DNA of 64,000 bases from Fictibacillus sp. FJAT-27399 (GTDB lineage: Bacteria; Bacillota; Bacilli; Bacillales; Fictibacillaceae). Of the stretch, positions 17,214-25,046 are shown one piece after another; position 1 is the stretch's first letter; every line of letters begins with the position of its first letter. A program made the translations under genes and the position numbers. The notes under the pieces were generated by a model that had not been told where the DNA came from, made no database searches, and saw only the letters and a list, made by a program, of their open reading frames with translations. The DNA lies in NCBI RefSeq assembly GCF_001510655.1, contig NZ_LMVC01000006.1:123834-187833 (forward strand), written 5' to 3'.

Positions 17214-17437
17214 TTATTGAACGATGAACAAAACCTTAGTTCCATCAGGATAGTCTTCAAGCTGGTTGCCGGCACAAGAACCTGCACCACGATTATCGGA
17301 TGGAGTTACATAGCGGATGTCTGCCCCGTATCCGCCTTCTTCGCACATCGCCATAGGCCACTCATCTCGATCGTAGCCCGGCTTGGTAGGAATGCCTTTA
17401 AGCGACTCTTCTCTGCGCTGATCGGCACCCCCGTTAC
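17214..17437 (-). pseudogene. NucA/NucB DNA-entry nuclease, C-terminal fragment
   Basis: The minus strand encodes about 70 codons matching the C-terminal half of NucA/Nuc[41 protein letters not shown], and PSDNRGAGS. It ends in TAA at 17214-17216. The N-terminal half with the signal or membrane segment and the FPSxRYPET region is absent, and the frame upstream of 17437 has no homologous sequence. It lies upstream of comJ, the order of nucA-nin in B. subtilis. Confidence 0.8.
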
Positions 17438-17608
17438 TTATTGTACTCTTAAATAATAGTGCTATATCATTAAATTGGTTTTACTGAAATGTTAAGGGAT
17501 TTTATCGGTTAATAGGACCATCGTAGAATTGATGCTTTTTTAATGAAAAACTAGGAAAGCTGCCCTAAGCTGACTCTTCATTTAAATAAAGCAAAAGGAG
17601 GAAGAGAT

Positions 17609-18145
17609 ATGAAAACCTATATTGCATGGCTGAGGGGAATTAATGTAGGCGGCCATAAAAAAATAAAGATGGAAACTTTGCGTGGACTTTTGGAATCGAT
17701 GGGGCTTCAAAAGGTTAAAACATACATTCAGAGCGGGAATGTCATTCTTCAAGCTGATGAAGAGGAGAAGACACTTCAGAAAAAAATAGAAGACAAAATT
17801 CTTGAGGAATTTGGTTTTGACGTAACCGTCATGCTGAGAACTCAGCATGAGTTAGAGGAAGCGATCTCCTCCGTTCCATTTGAAGTCTATGAATTAAAAG
17901 AGAGTGAAACGATTCACGTTATCTTCTTTCCGGAGGAGCCAGCGGAATCAGCCATTGAAATACTGAAGCCCTATAAAAATGAGGACCTGGATTTTGTGGT
18001 CAGGAACCGGGAACTTTATCTTTTATACCGTAAAAGCCTTAGAGACATAAAATTTCCTGTTCAGAAATTGAAGATTCCCGGCACAATGAGAAATTGGAAC
18101 ACCGTCAATAAGATGGCAGCCTTGGGGAAAACCATCGACGAATAG
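17609..18145 (+). CDS. DUF1697 family protein
   Basis: A 178-residue protein matching the DUF1697 family: the opening YIAWLRGINVGGHKKIKM, the YIQSGNVI motif, and the ending GTMRNWNTVNKMAAL are all characteristic. The fold is ferredoxin-like; the biochemical function is unknown. The ATG has AAAGGAGG upstream. It is followed by a decayed acetyltransferase gene on the same strand. Confidence 0.9.
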   Translation: MKTYIAWLRGINVGGHKKIKMETLRGLLESMGLQKVKTYIQSGNVILQADEEEKTLQKKIEDKILEEFGFDVTVMLRTQHELEEAISSVPFEVYELKESETIHVIFFPEEPAESAIEILKPYKNEDLDFVVRNRELYLLYRKSLRDIKFPVQKLKIPGTMRNWNTVNKMAALGKTIDE

Positions 18146-18181
18146 AAAGAAGAGATGGATCAATAGAAAGGAAGAAGAAAT

Positions 18182-18529
18182 ATGTTATTGAGAGAAGCCG
18201 AGGAGAAGGATATCCCTGAACTTGCAGATTTGAAGGGAGAACTAGGGTATCCAACAGAAACAAAAGCGATGGAGGAGCGGTTTGCTAAAATCGCAGTTCA
18301 CCCACACAATTGTAGCAGAAAATTATTGCGTTGGTTGTTAAAGAAGAGGTTCGTAATCAAAAGATCGGCCAGCAGCTGCTCGAACAGGCTGAAGGGTGGG
18401 CAGGCAGAAATGGCGTTCGAAAGCTGGCTGTGAATACCGGGAAAACGGAGAGTGGAGTCCCATCTCTTTTATAAAAACAGAGGTTTTGAAGAGACAGGGG
18501 CAGGGTTTTACAAATCGCTGGAAAAATAG
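18182..18529 (+). pseudogene. Broken GNAT acetyltransferase gene
   Basis: Three frames are needed to read one GNAT protein: LLREAEEKDIPELADLKGEL (frame from 18182), then after an internal deletion KEEVRNQKIGQQLLEQAEGW with RKLAVNTG, then HLFYKNRGFEETGAGFYKSL to the stop at 18529. The acetyl-CoA loop region is present, but a deletion and at least two frameshifts abolish the product. A ribosome site (GGAAGAAGAAAT) still precedes the start. Confidence 0.85.
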
Positions 18530-18540
18530 GAGGAGTTCAA

Positions 18541-19047
18541 ATGGAAGTCAGAGAACTGGCAGCAGTGGACGCTGAGGAATATTGGACACTAAGGCTGGAG
18601 GCATTGATGCTTTCTCCAGAGGCATTTGCAACGAGTTATGAGGAAGCGGTTAAGCGGAAGAATCCGATTGAACAAGTAAAAGAAAATTTCAGTGCTGATG
18701 GGAGCCATACATTTGGCGCCTTTTTAGATGGAGACATGGTCGGCATCGTCACCCTCATACAAGAAAGCCATAGGAAAATGAGCCATAAAGCCAATATCTT
18801 TGCCATGTATGTGACCTCCCGCAGCAGGGGAAAAGGTGCAGGAACAGCTTTAATGGAAGCTGCGATCCAAAAAGCAAAGGATATGGAAGAAATCGAGAAG
18901 ATCAACCTGACTGTCGTTTCAAGCAACGAAAGCGCAAAAAAGCTGTATACCAGCTTGGGCTTTGCATCGTATGGAACGGAAACAAGGGCAATGCAGGTCG
19001 ACGGCGTTTTTTATGATGAGGACCATATGGAACTGTTTGTGAAATAA
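18541..19047 (+). CDS. GNAT family N-acetyltransferase
   Basis: A 168-residue acetyl-CoA-dependent acetyltransferase. Motif A, the pyrophosphate-binding loop, reads RSRGKGAGTALMEAA (about residues 94-108), followed by the NESAKKLYTSLGF motif that places a second GNAT signature near residues 137-149. The ATG follows AGGAGGAG. The substrate is unknown. It follows the broken GNAT gene directly, so the two may once have been one operon. Confidence 0.88.
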   Translation: MEVRELAAVDAEEYWTLRLEALMLSPEAFATSYEEAVKRKNPIEQVKENFSADGSHTFGAFLDGDMVGIVTLIQESHRKMSHKANIFAMYVTSRSRGKGAGTALMEAAIQKAKDMEEIEKINLTVVSSNESAKKLYTSLGFASYGTETRAMQVDGVFYDEDHMELFVK

Positions 19048-19152
19048 CGGTAATCTAAGCTGCTGACCATCTCAACTCTTTTCTGCAAAAGACTAATCCT
19101 CCTGCTTCCATGGTAAAATAACGGGAGATGAGAAGATGGTGAGGAGGTTTTT

Positions 19153-19437
19153 ATGGATTTAAACTATTTTTATACGTTTAAGGAAGTGGCGAAGTGGGGC
19201 AGCTTTACCCGGGCTGGTCAGGAACTGGGCTACGCGCAATCAAGTGTGACCACCCAGGTTAAAAAACTGGAAGACCAATACAAAGTAAGGCTCTTTGAGC
19301 GTTCCGGACAAAAGATGGTGCTCACCCAATCAGGGGAGGATCTGCTTTTTTATGTGGACAAAATCCTCAGCCTGCTTAAAGAAGCGAGCGAGCGCCTGAC
19401 CGATGAAAGAAACCTGCGAGGCAGTATACGGAAATAA
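19153..19437 (+). pseudogene. Truncated LysR-type regulator (DNA-binding domain only)
   Basis: The 94-residue product holds the complete LysR helix-turn-helix (MDLNYFYTFKEVAKWGSFTR ... QSSVTTQVKKLE) and the start of the linker helix, then stops at RGSIRK. Full-length LysR proteins are about 290 residues; the whole effector domain is missing and a terminator begins at the stop codon. The start has a GAGGAGG-like site. A DNA-binding fragment might still be made, but the gene is most simply a deletion remnant. Confidence 0.8.
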
Positions 19438-19484
19438 AAAACAGGCTCTCATTACACCCATTAAAGGGGATGAGAGCTTGTTTT
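19438..19484. terminator. Bidirectional terminator between LysR remnant and DinB gene
   Basis: AAAACAGGCTCTCAT (19438-19452) pairs with ATGAGAGCTTGTTTT (19470-19484) with one G-U pair. A and T runs on both sides allow it to serve both convergent genes. Confidence 0.85.
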
Positions 19485-19485
19485 C

Positions 19486-20022
19486 TTATTGCTTTGGAAA
19501 ATCTTCGCTGGTAAAATAACGTTCCTTTAAAATCCCAAGATGATGTTTCTCATGGCCTGCAATAATATAAGCAATAGCCCTGACAGTAACGTCTGAACCA
19601 TTTGCATTCCCTCTTCGGGTCCATGTTTCCTCATCTATGCTTTTTATTAACAGTATCGTAGACTGGCGGACAACTTGTGCTTGCTGTAATAACTCAGAAA
19701 GCGGCTGTCTGTCAAAGTAGGTCTGTTCCACATAGGCATTTTCATCAAAACCAGGAAGCATCCCTTTATCGCCTCGTGCGATCGAAAGCAGCCGAAACCC
19801 CATAATTCCTTCCGTATCCGTCATATGCCCGATGACTTCTTTTATGCTCCACTTGTAAGGCCCATATCTAAACAGTCCTTGCTGTTCGGTAAGGTTTTGA
19901 ACCAACTGCCGCGTTTCTTTAGCCTGTTCTTCTAATAGATTGACGATGTCCTGTTCAGGCAGAGCCTTTATGTATTTCTCGTAATAGGAATTATACTCAT
20001 TGGTATCTGGTTTGCTTCGCAA
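19486..20022 (-). CDS. DinB/YfiT-like putative metal-dependent hydrolase
   Basis: A 178-residue DinB-superfamily four-helix-bundle protein. The expected metal-binding histidines appear in IKEVIGHMTDTE (near residue 70) and in the C-terminal AGHEKHHLGIL. The opening RSKPDTNEY...YYEKYI is like YfiT. A TTG start at 20022 fits AGAGGGGG eight bases upstream; the frame is open further upstream without a ribosome site. Some members act as bacillithiol- or mycothiol-dependent transferases; the role here is unknown. Confidence 0.82.
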   Translation of the reverse strand: MRSKPDTNEYNSYYEKYIKALPEQDIVNLLEEQAKETRQLVQNLTEQQGLFRYGPYKWSIKEVIGHMTDTEGIMGFRLLSIARGDKGMLPGFDENAYVEQTYFDRQPLSELLQQAQVVRQSTILLIKSIDEETWTRRGNANGSDVTVRAIAYIIAGHEKHHLGILKERYFTSEDFPKQ

Positions 20023-20167
20023 TCCAATATCCCCCTCTAATCGTTTTATTGTAACTATAATATGAACCTTAAAAAGAATAAACAAAATTGTCTGGCATTA
20101 GAATGGAGATTAAAGTTAGAATGGATGTATATGGAATTTAGGGATAATTAAGTTTGGGGTGAAAGAG

Positions 20168-20188
20168 ATGGTGAAAACAGTGAAATAA
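20168..20188 (+). CDS. Leader peptide MVKTVK of the cat translational attenuator
   Basis: A six-codon frame, ATG GTG AAA ACA GTG AAA TAA, with GGGG eight bases upstream. Its first four residues equal those of the cat-86 leader pentapeptide MVKTD, known to inhibit peptidyl transferase and to stall ribosomes with chloramphenicol. The stop codon touches the hairpin that hides the catB ribosome site, so a ribosome stalled in the leader would open it. Confidence 0.7.
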   Translation: MVKTVK

Positions 20189-20226
20189 CCCTCCTGCAAA
20201 AGAATAGTCAATACTTTTCAGGAGGG
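20189..20226 (+). promoter_or_regulatory. Shine-Dalgarno-sequestering attenuator hairpin of catB
   Basis: CCCTCCTGCAAAAG (20189-20202) pairs with CTTTTCAGGAGGG (20214-20226), 13 pairs with one bulged C and an 11-base loop. The right arm contains the AGGAGGG ribosome site of the acetyltransferase gene. This is the architecture of chloramphenicol-inducible cat translational attenuation. Confidence 0.85.
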
Positions 20227-20233
20227 AAAAACA

Positions 20234-20857
20234 ATGGAAAAGAACGAGTTTGAAAGCTGGAAAAAAAGCCATATGCTGAAGGCGCATGTAACCAATCCGA
20301 ATCTTGTAGTCGGGGAATATACCTATTATTCTGGTTTTTATCACAAGGAACATTTTCAAGATTATTGTGTTCGATACCTTTCTGAGAAAAAGGGTGAAGA
20401 CCAGCTGATCATCGGCAAATTCTGTTCGATCGGTTCAGGTGCTGTCTTTATCATGTCAGGAAACCAAGGTCATCGGTACGACTGGACGACAACCTATCCT
20501 TTCTTTTATACAGATGATGACTGGGGAGGGAGCTGTGACGGGTACAGACCTTCAGGTGATACAGTAATAGGCAATGACGTGTGGATCGGAACGGAGTCAA
20601 TGATTATGCCCGGTGTACGAATCGGTGATGGAGCGGTTATTGCGGCGAGGGCAGTGGTTACAAAAGACGTCGGACCTTACACGATCGTAGGCGGAAACCC
20701 TGCCAAAGTGATTAAGAAGAGGTTTACTGATACTCAGATCAGTATGCTGATGGAGATGAGATGGTGGGGCTGGCCAGAAGAGAAAATAAAGAGATATATG
20801 AAGCTCCTCTGTTCTGGGAGAATAAAAGAACTATATAAAGAGCACATACGAGGATAA
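20234..20857 (+). CDS. catB: Type B chloramphenicol (xenobiotic) acetyltransferase
   Basis: A 207-residue left-handed beta-helix acyltransferase of the CatB/Vat xenobiotic acetyltransferase group. The catalytic His80 lies in the typical context [15 protein letters not shown]. Hexapeptide repeats follow ([29 protein letters not shown]) with the closing [16 protein letters not shown]. The length matches CatB (about 210). Translation is probably induced by chloramphenicol or a similar peptidyl-transferase inhibitor through the leader and hairpin upstream. Virginiamycin acetyltransferases are close relatives, but the GNQGHR...TYPF context favours CatB. Confidence 0.88.
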   Translation: MEKNEFESWKKSHMLKAHVTNPNLVVGEYTYYSGFYHKEHFQDYCVRYLSEKKGEDQLIIGKFCSIGSGAVFIMSGNQGHRYDWTTTYPFFYTDDDWGGSCDGYRPSGDTVIGNDVWIGTESMIMPGVRIGDGAVIAARAVVTKDVGPYTIVGGNPAKVIKKRFTDTQISMLMEMRWWGWPEEKIKRYMKLLCSGRIKELYKEHIRG

Positions 20858-20860
20858 TTG

Positions 20861-20898
20861 AAAGAGGCACCCGATTAAAAATGGAGTGCCTCTTTTTT
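20861..20898 (+). terminator. Terminator after catB
   Basis: AAAGAGGCAC (20861-20870) pairs with GTGCCTCTTT (20886-20895), followed by T residues. Confidence 0.85.
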
Positions 20899-20900
20899 GA

Positions 20901-20984
20901 ATTGGTGCGTATTTGTTGAAGATTGGCGCGTATTCTTGTGAGTTCGGCGCGTAAAGGTGCTTAATCGGCGCGTATTCCACTTAA
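20901..20984. repeat. Four tandem 21-bp repeats with GGCGCGTA core
   Basis: Four adjacent units of exactly 21 bp start at 20901, 20922, 20943 and 20964, each with a GG(C/T)GCGTA core (for example ATTGGCGCGTATTCTTGTGAG). The array ends one base before the stop codon of the EamA gene. A related two-unit array with a GGCGGGTA core lies at 31439-31480. Confidence 0.8.
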
Positions 20985-20985
20985 C

Positions 20986-21888
20986 TCAAGAAGATTTCTT
21001 CAGTTTCACTCCTGCTTTGTTTGTTCTGGGTTTTTTCGATGAGAGATAAACCCCGGCAAAGATGATGAGGAGGCCGATAACCAAGTTGGGGGTAACAGGC
21101 TCTCTCAAAAGGACATATCCCCAAATCATGGCGCTGGCGGGGATCAGATAGGTGACTGTAGCTGCGAACTCTGGGCTTCCGTTTTTATTCAAGTAAAAAT
21201 AGATAAGCTGGCCCAGACCCGAACCAAAACAACCGAGGCCGATCAAGGCAAACAACGGCTTAGGATGAAGAAGTTGCTGGAAATGAACAGGCTCGGTAAA
21301 AAGTACGCCGATTAGGCCGACGGCTGCACCAGTCAGTAAGGTGAAAAATGTAATGACGGCAACGCCCACTCCTGACAAATACCTTTTGGTGAGCTGTCCA
21401 GAAAGGCCGTAACAGACGGCGGCAAGAAGCATTGTGCCGATTCCTACGAACTGAGTTCCAAACAAATGGCCGAATTGAAAGTCCATAAGAACCAGTATGC
21501 CGAAAAATCCAATGAGAATTCCGATCCACTGCTGCTTGTTTAACCTGTAGGAAAACAAAAAGAAACCAATTAAACCGGTCCAGATCGGTGTCGTCGCATT
21601 TAGGATGGAAGCCGTATTGGACTGGATGACTGTCTCACTTAATGAGATCAGTCCCCAAGCTAAACCGCAGTTGAAAATTCCGGTAATGATCAGCCATTTA
21701 ATGGGAAGCTTGTTTTTTATCTCTTTTCTCTTGCTCCAAATAACTGGTAAAAGAATAAGTGCTCCAGCCAGTGTCCGTAAAAATACGACTCCCCATACGC
21801 CAGCAGGCTCAAGCAGCCATTTCATAAACACGAAAGATAGTCCCCAAATAAGGCTTAAGCCCGCAAGTGCAGCATATAAACGAATCAT
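20986..21888 (-). CDS. EamA/DMT family transporter
   Basis: Drug/metabolite transporter of 300 residues with about ten membrane helices arranged as two EamA repeats (LSLIWGLSFVFMKWLLEP at the start; the second repeat begins near residue 150). The C-terminus is positively charged (KKPRTNKAGVKLKK). Members export amino acids or metabolites; the substrate is unknown. The ATG follows AGAAGGAA. The gene is divergent from a GNAT gene, and an inverted repeat lies in the shared upstream region. Confidence 0.88.
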   Translation of the reverse strand: MIRLYAALAGLSLIWGLSFVFMKWLLEPAGVWGVVFLRTLAGALILLPVIWSKRKEIKNKLPIKWLIITGIFNCGLAWGLISLSETVIQSNTASILNATTPIWTGLIGFFLFSYRLNKQQWIGILIGFFGILVLMDFQFGHLFGTQFVGIGTMLLAAVCYGLSGQLTKRYLSGVGVAVITFFTLLTGAAVGLIGVLFTEPVHFQQLLHPKPLFALIGLGCFGSGLGQLIYFYLNKNGSPEFAATVTYLIPASAMIWGYVLLREPVTPNLVIGLLIIFAGVYLSSKKPRTNKAGVKLKKSS

Positions 21889-21944
21889 GTTTTTTCCTTC
21901 TTTCTCATAAACGGTTTCAATTCATTTATCGTAATGCAAATGAC

Positions 21945-21974
21945 GGAAAAAGGAAAGGTCTCTTTCCTCTTTCC
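21945..21974. promoter_or_regulatory. Inverted repeat between divergent EamA and GNAT genes
   Basis: GGAAAAAGGAAAG (21945-21957) and CTTTCCTCTTTCC (21962-21974) form an inverted repeat with one mismatch and a 4-base spacer. It lies upstream of both genes and could be an operator or a structured leader. TATAAT at 21996-22001 is a candidate -10 for the rightward gene. Confidence 0.4.
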
Positions 21975-22040
21975 GATTCCAAGAACGTTTGTTACTATAA
22001 TTTGGAATAGTTTACAATGAAAAGGTTGGAGCTGAAGACC

Positions 22041-22616
22041 ATGGTTCGTGTAATAAAACTGGAAGAAATAACAGAACGGCTTGTGATCAGACCTTATATA
22101 ACCAATGATTACAGAAATTGGTACACTCACTATTCTCATTGTTATCCATCGCGCAATAAGTTTGATGAAGGCAAAATCGATTTGTCTGATTATACCGAAG
22201 CCTGGTTTGATGAAATGGTAAACAAACACCAGCAACTAATGGATAAGGATGTAGCCTATATCCTCGGTGTGTTCAGAAAAGACGATGGAGCACATGTCGG
22301 CGTTATCGATCTATCAACCTTGATGCGGAATGAATTTCAATGGGGAAGGATCGGCTATACGATATTAAATACATACTGGGAGCATGGCTATGGAAAAGAA
22401 GCAGTCAAAGCTGTACTGAATATGGCTTTTACCCAGCTAGGATACCACAGGATTGAAGCCCACATTAATATGGACAATACTGCCTCTATAAAATTGGCTG
22501 AATCTGTTGGTATGGAATTCGAATGTGTAAGGAGAGATTTTATTTTTGAGTTTGGGGAATGGACCGATCATCTTGTTTATTTTAGGAACGCTAAGCAGCA
22601 GCGAACTTTGGCATGA
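22041..22616 (+). CDS. GNAT acetyltransferase, RimJ/RimL type
   Basis: A 191-residue acetyltransferase: ERLVIRPYITNDYRNWY at the start, the strand-helix GRIGYTILNTYWEHGYGKEA (acetyl-CoA loop), and HRIEAHINMDNTASIKLAES near the end are typical of RimJ/RimL proteins that modify protein N-termini or small amines. The ATG at 22041 is preferred over 22017 because GGAG lies nine bases upstream. The substrate is unknown. Confidence 0.85.
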   Translation: MVRVIKLEEITERLVIRPYITNDYRNWYTHYSHCYPSRNKFDEGKIDLSDYTEAWFDEMVNKHQQLMDKDVAYILGVFRKDDGAHVGVIDLSTLMRNEFQWGRIGYTILNTYWEHGYGKEAVKAVLNMAFTQLGYHRIEAHINMDNTASIKLAESVGMEFECVRRDFIFEFGEWTDHLVYFRNAKQQRTLA

Positions 22617-22773
22617 TAATGGTAAAAAAGACCATAAGCAAATAGTTGTGCAAACTGTGCAATTTTTTGATAAGATTAAGCGTGTTAAATGTTAAGTGTT
22701 GCTTCTTTCTTGTGAAACAAGCAGCATAATGTTTAATGTAAATGAAAGGGTTTTCTAGAAAGGTGGAACGATT

Positions 22774-24099
22774 TTGGACGCTTATTTGCTTCTCGTCACG
22801 TTACTAGCCATTGTGATCGTTATTCTTGGTGTATCATGGTTAAAGTGGCATGCTTTTATTAGTTTACTTGTGGCCAGTTTATTTCTGGCCATCGCTACAG
22901 GATTGTCTCTTGACAAAATTGTAAGCGCCTACGAAACTGGGGTAGGCGGAGTCTTAGGCCATTTAGTCGGTATTCTGGCTCTAGGCACAATTTTAGGAAA
23001 AATGATGGCTGAATCAGGTGCTGGAATGCAGGTTGCTGATTTCTTCGTTCGAAAGTTCGGTGTGAAGAAATTGCCATGGGCGATGCTTTTCTCAGGTTTC
23101 ATCATCGGTATACCTGTATTCTTTGAAGTCGGAATCCTGATCGTATTGCCGCTTGTTATTTCTATTCATAAGACAACAAAACAAAATATCTTATTGATCG
23201 CGTTGCCTGTTATTGCAGGATTATCTATCGTGCACGGACTTGTGCCTCCGCACCCTGGCGCATTGACAGCGATTAGCATTTACAAGGCGAACCTGGGTAC
23301 AGTATTGATCTACTCTCTGATCATCGCTATTCCAGCTGCCATAATTGCAGGACCGCTTTTTGCAAAATGGGTTCATAAACGTGTTGTGCCTCAGGGGGAG
23401 CCTGAGCTGATCCGCTTCAATACCAATTATAAAAAACTTCCTCATACAGGACTTTCATTCTTTATTATTTTATTGCCTGTCCTATTGATGGTATTGGCAG
23501 CAGTCGCACCTTATATGGCGATTTCCAAAGGGGCAGAAAAGATTATGGCATTTATCGGAAGTCCGATTATTGCCTTGCTGATCGCGGTGTTTGCTGCATT
23601 TTATTTCCTTGGTATCCGTCAAGGAATGGACAGGAATATGCTGAAAAAATTCTCTGAAGAAAGCCTGCTTCCTGTTGGCTCTATCATACTCATCATCGGT
23701 GCTGGCGGAGGTTTCAAGCAAATTCTAATTGACAGCGGTGTAGGGAATACGATTGGGCAGATGTCTCAGCACTTATCACTTTCTCCACTCGTCCTGGCCT
23801 TTTTAATTGCGGGTCTGATCCGGATTGCAACAGGGTCCGCAACCGTCGCTTTAACAACGGCGGCGGGAATCGTTTCTCCAATTATTGAACATATGTCTGG
23901 CGTTAACCTTGAACTTCTTGTCATTGCAACGGGTGCAGGCTCACTTATGTTCTCTCATGTCAATGATGCCGGATTCTGGATGGTAAAAGAATATCTTGGC
24001 TTAACAGTGAATGAAACCTTTAAAACATGGACTGTGCTTGAAACTATTCTGTCCTTCACTGCTTTCGGGGGAGCACTGATACTGAATATGTTTGTATAA
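22774..24099 (+). CDS. GntP family gluconate/proton symporter
   Basis: Membrane permease of 441 residues with about twelve helices, matching the GntP (gluconate:H+ symporter) family: GVGGVLGHLVGILALGTILG, GIPVFFEVGIL, HGLVPPHPGAL and the C-terminal HVNDAGFWMVKEY are family hallmarks. It starts at a TTG with AAAGGTGG seven bases upstream. It stands alone without a gluconate kinase, so the substrate may be gluconate or another sugar acid. The 157 bases upstream contain a CTTG-TGAAA-CAAG inverted repeat but no certain operator. Confidence 0.88.
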   Translation: MDAYLLLVTLLAIVIVILGVSWLKWHAFISLLVASLFLAIATGLSLDKIVSAYETGVGGVLGHLVGILALGTILGKMMAESGAGMQVADFFVRKFGVKKLPWAMLFSGFIIGIPVFFEVGILIVLPLVISIHKTTKQNILLIALPVIAGLSIVHGLVPPHPGALTAISIYKANLGTVLIYSLIIAIPAAIIAGPLFAKWVHKRVVPQGEPELIRFNTNYKKLPHTGLSFFIILLPVLLMVLAAVAPYMAISKGAEKIMAFIGSPIIALLIAVFAAFYFLGIRQGMDRNMLKKFSEESLLPVGSIILIIGAGGGFKQILIDSGVGNTIGQMSQHLSLSPLVLAFLIAGLIRIATGSATVALTTAAGIVSPIIEHMSGVNLELLVIATGAGSLMFSHVNDAGFWMVKEYLGLTVNETFKTWTVLETILSFTAFGGALILNMFV

Positions 24100-24105
24100 G
24101 ATGGC

Positions 24106-24141
24106 AAAAAAGCATTGGAATGATTTTCCAATGCTTTTTTT
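24106..24141 (+). terminator. Terminator after the GntP gene
   Basis: A long stem formed by AAAAAAGCATTGGAA and TTCCAATGCTTTTTT with a short loop and a T run. A-runs on the other side let it also act on the leftward remnant. Confidence 0.85.
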
Positions 24142-24152
24142 ACTGGATTTTT

Positions 24153-24372
24153 TTAGATCAATGATTTTCTTAAGTTGCGCAAATATCGCTGCCTGATGAA
24201 AAGAAAGTAGAGCACATGAGCAACAAGAAAGATGGGGATCGAACGCTTGAAAATCAGCTGTCACAGCATCAAAGTTTTTGACTGCGAACGTTACAAATCC
24301 ATACTTCTGCAAAAAGTTTTCCAGTAATTCGACAAGGCGGCTGTCATCTTCTACGATAAAGATTTTAAACAT
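24153..24372 (-). pseudogene. Response-regulator start fused to an ABC-permease tail
   Basis: From 24372 leftward the frame opens as a receiver domain (MFKIFIVEDDSRLVELLENF ... DFQAFDPHL, 48 residues) that breaks just before the phosphorylated Asp. After a frame change near 24232 it reads LVAHVLYFLFIRQRYLRNLR-KSLI-stop (24153-24155), like the last helix and tail of BceB/YtrF-type ABC permeases. A Bce-type two-component/ABC module that lost everything between its first and last codons would leave this scar. Confidence 0.6.
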
Positions 24373-24551
24373 TTGTACTCTCCTTAAGTAATCTATGGTT
24401 TAAAGTGTACTAGAAGAAACAAATAATTCCAATACATCTCTGTACCACTGCGAGGAAATTACATCTGCATTAAAAAATAAATTTCCGGGTGGCCATGGTC
24501 TTTGGATTTGTTATAATGTTCATCATATTCTACGTAAAGCGAGTGATTGGA

Positions 24552-25046
24552 ATGGATGCGAAAGAACGTGAATTGCTGCAGCTTATTGAAAAAAGCGGCC
24601 GCCTTGAAACATCAACGATTGCCAAACTGATGGGCATATCAGAAGAGGAAACGAAACAGATTATTAAAAAGCTTGAAAACGAAAAAGTCATTCTCGGATA
24701 TTCAGCTATCATCAATTGGACAAAGGGCACAGATGAGGGAGCAGTTACCGCGATGATTGACGTCAAGGTCACACCTAAGCGCGGAGTAGGGTTTGATAAA
24801 GTGGCTGAACGGATCTACCGTTTTCCAGAAGTGAAAGCGGTCTATCTCATGTCAGGTGTCTACGATTTGTCAGTTTCCATTGAAGGGAAAACAATGGCTG
24901 AAGTCGGAAGGTTTGTCTCTGAAAAACTATCAACCATCGATTCTGTTATTTCCACAACCACCCATTTTATCTTGAAAAAATACAAGCATGACGGACTTGT
25001 ATTCAGTGAGAATGAGGAAGATAAACGAATTGTGGTGTCGCCATGA
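24552..25046 (+). CDS. alaR: Lrp/AsnC family regulator, AlaR (YugG) like
   Basis: A 164-residue Lrp/AsnC regulator: N-terminal winged helix (ERELLQLIEKSGRLETSTIA, recognition helix ISEEETKQIIKKLE) and a C-terminal RAM ligand domain (GVGFDKVAERIYRFPEVKAV, VYDLSVSIEG). The ATG at 24552 fits the domain start, with only a weak ribosome site. Its stop overlaps the aminotransferase start (ATGA). B. subtilis has the same pair, yugG-yugH, since named alaR-alaT and linked to alanine formation. Confidence 0.85.
   Translation: MDAKERELLQLIEKSGRLETSTIAKLMGISEEETKQIIKKLENEKVILGYSAIINWTKGTDEGAVTAMIDVKVTPKRGVGFDKVAERIYRFPEVKAVYLMSGVYDLSVSIEGKTMAEVGRFVSEKLSTIDSVISTTTHFILKKYKHDGLVFSENEEDKRIVVSP

Noticed and set aside
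20901..20984. Whether the 21-bp array is a CRISPR
   Set aside because: There are no constant repeats separated by unique spacers; the period is 21 bp with a short core, and no cas genes are near.
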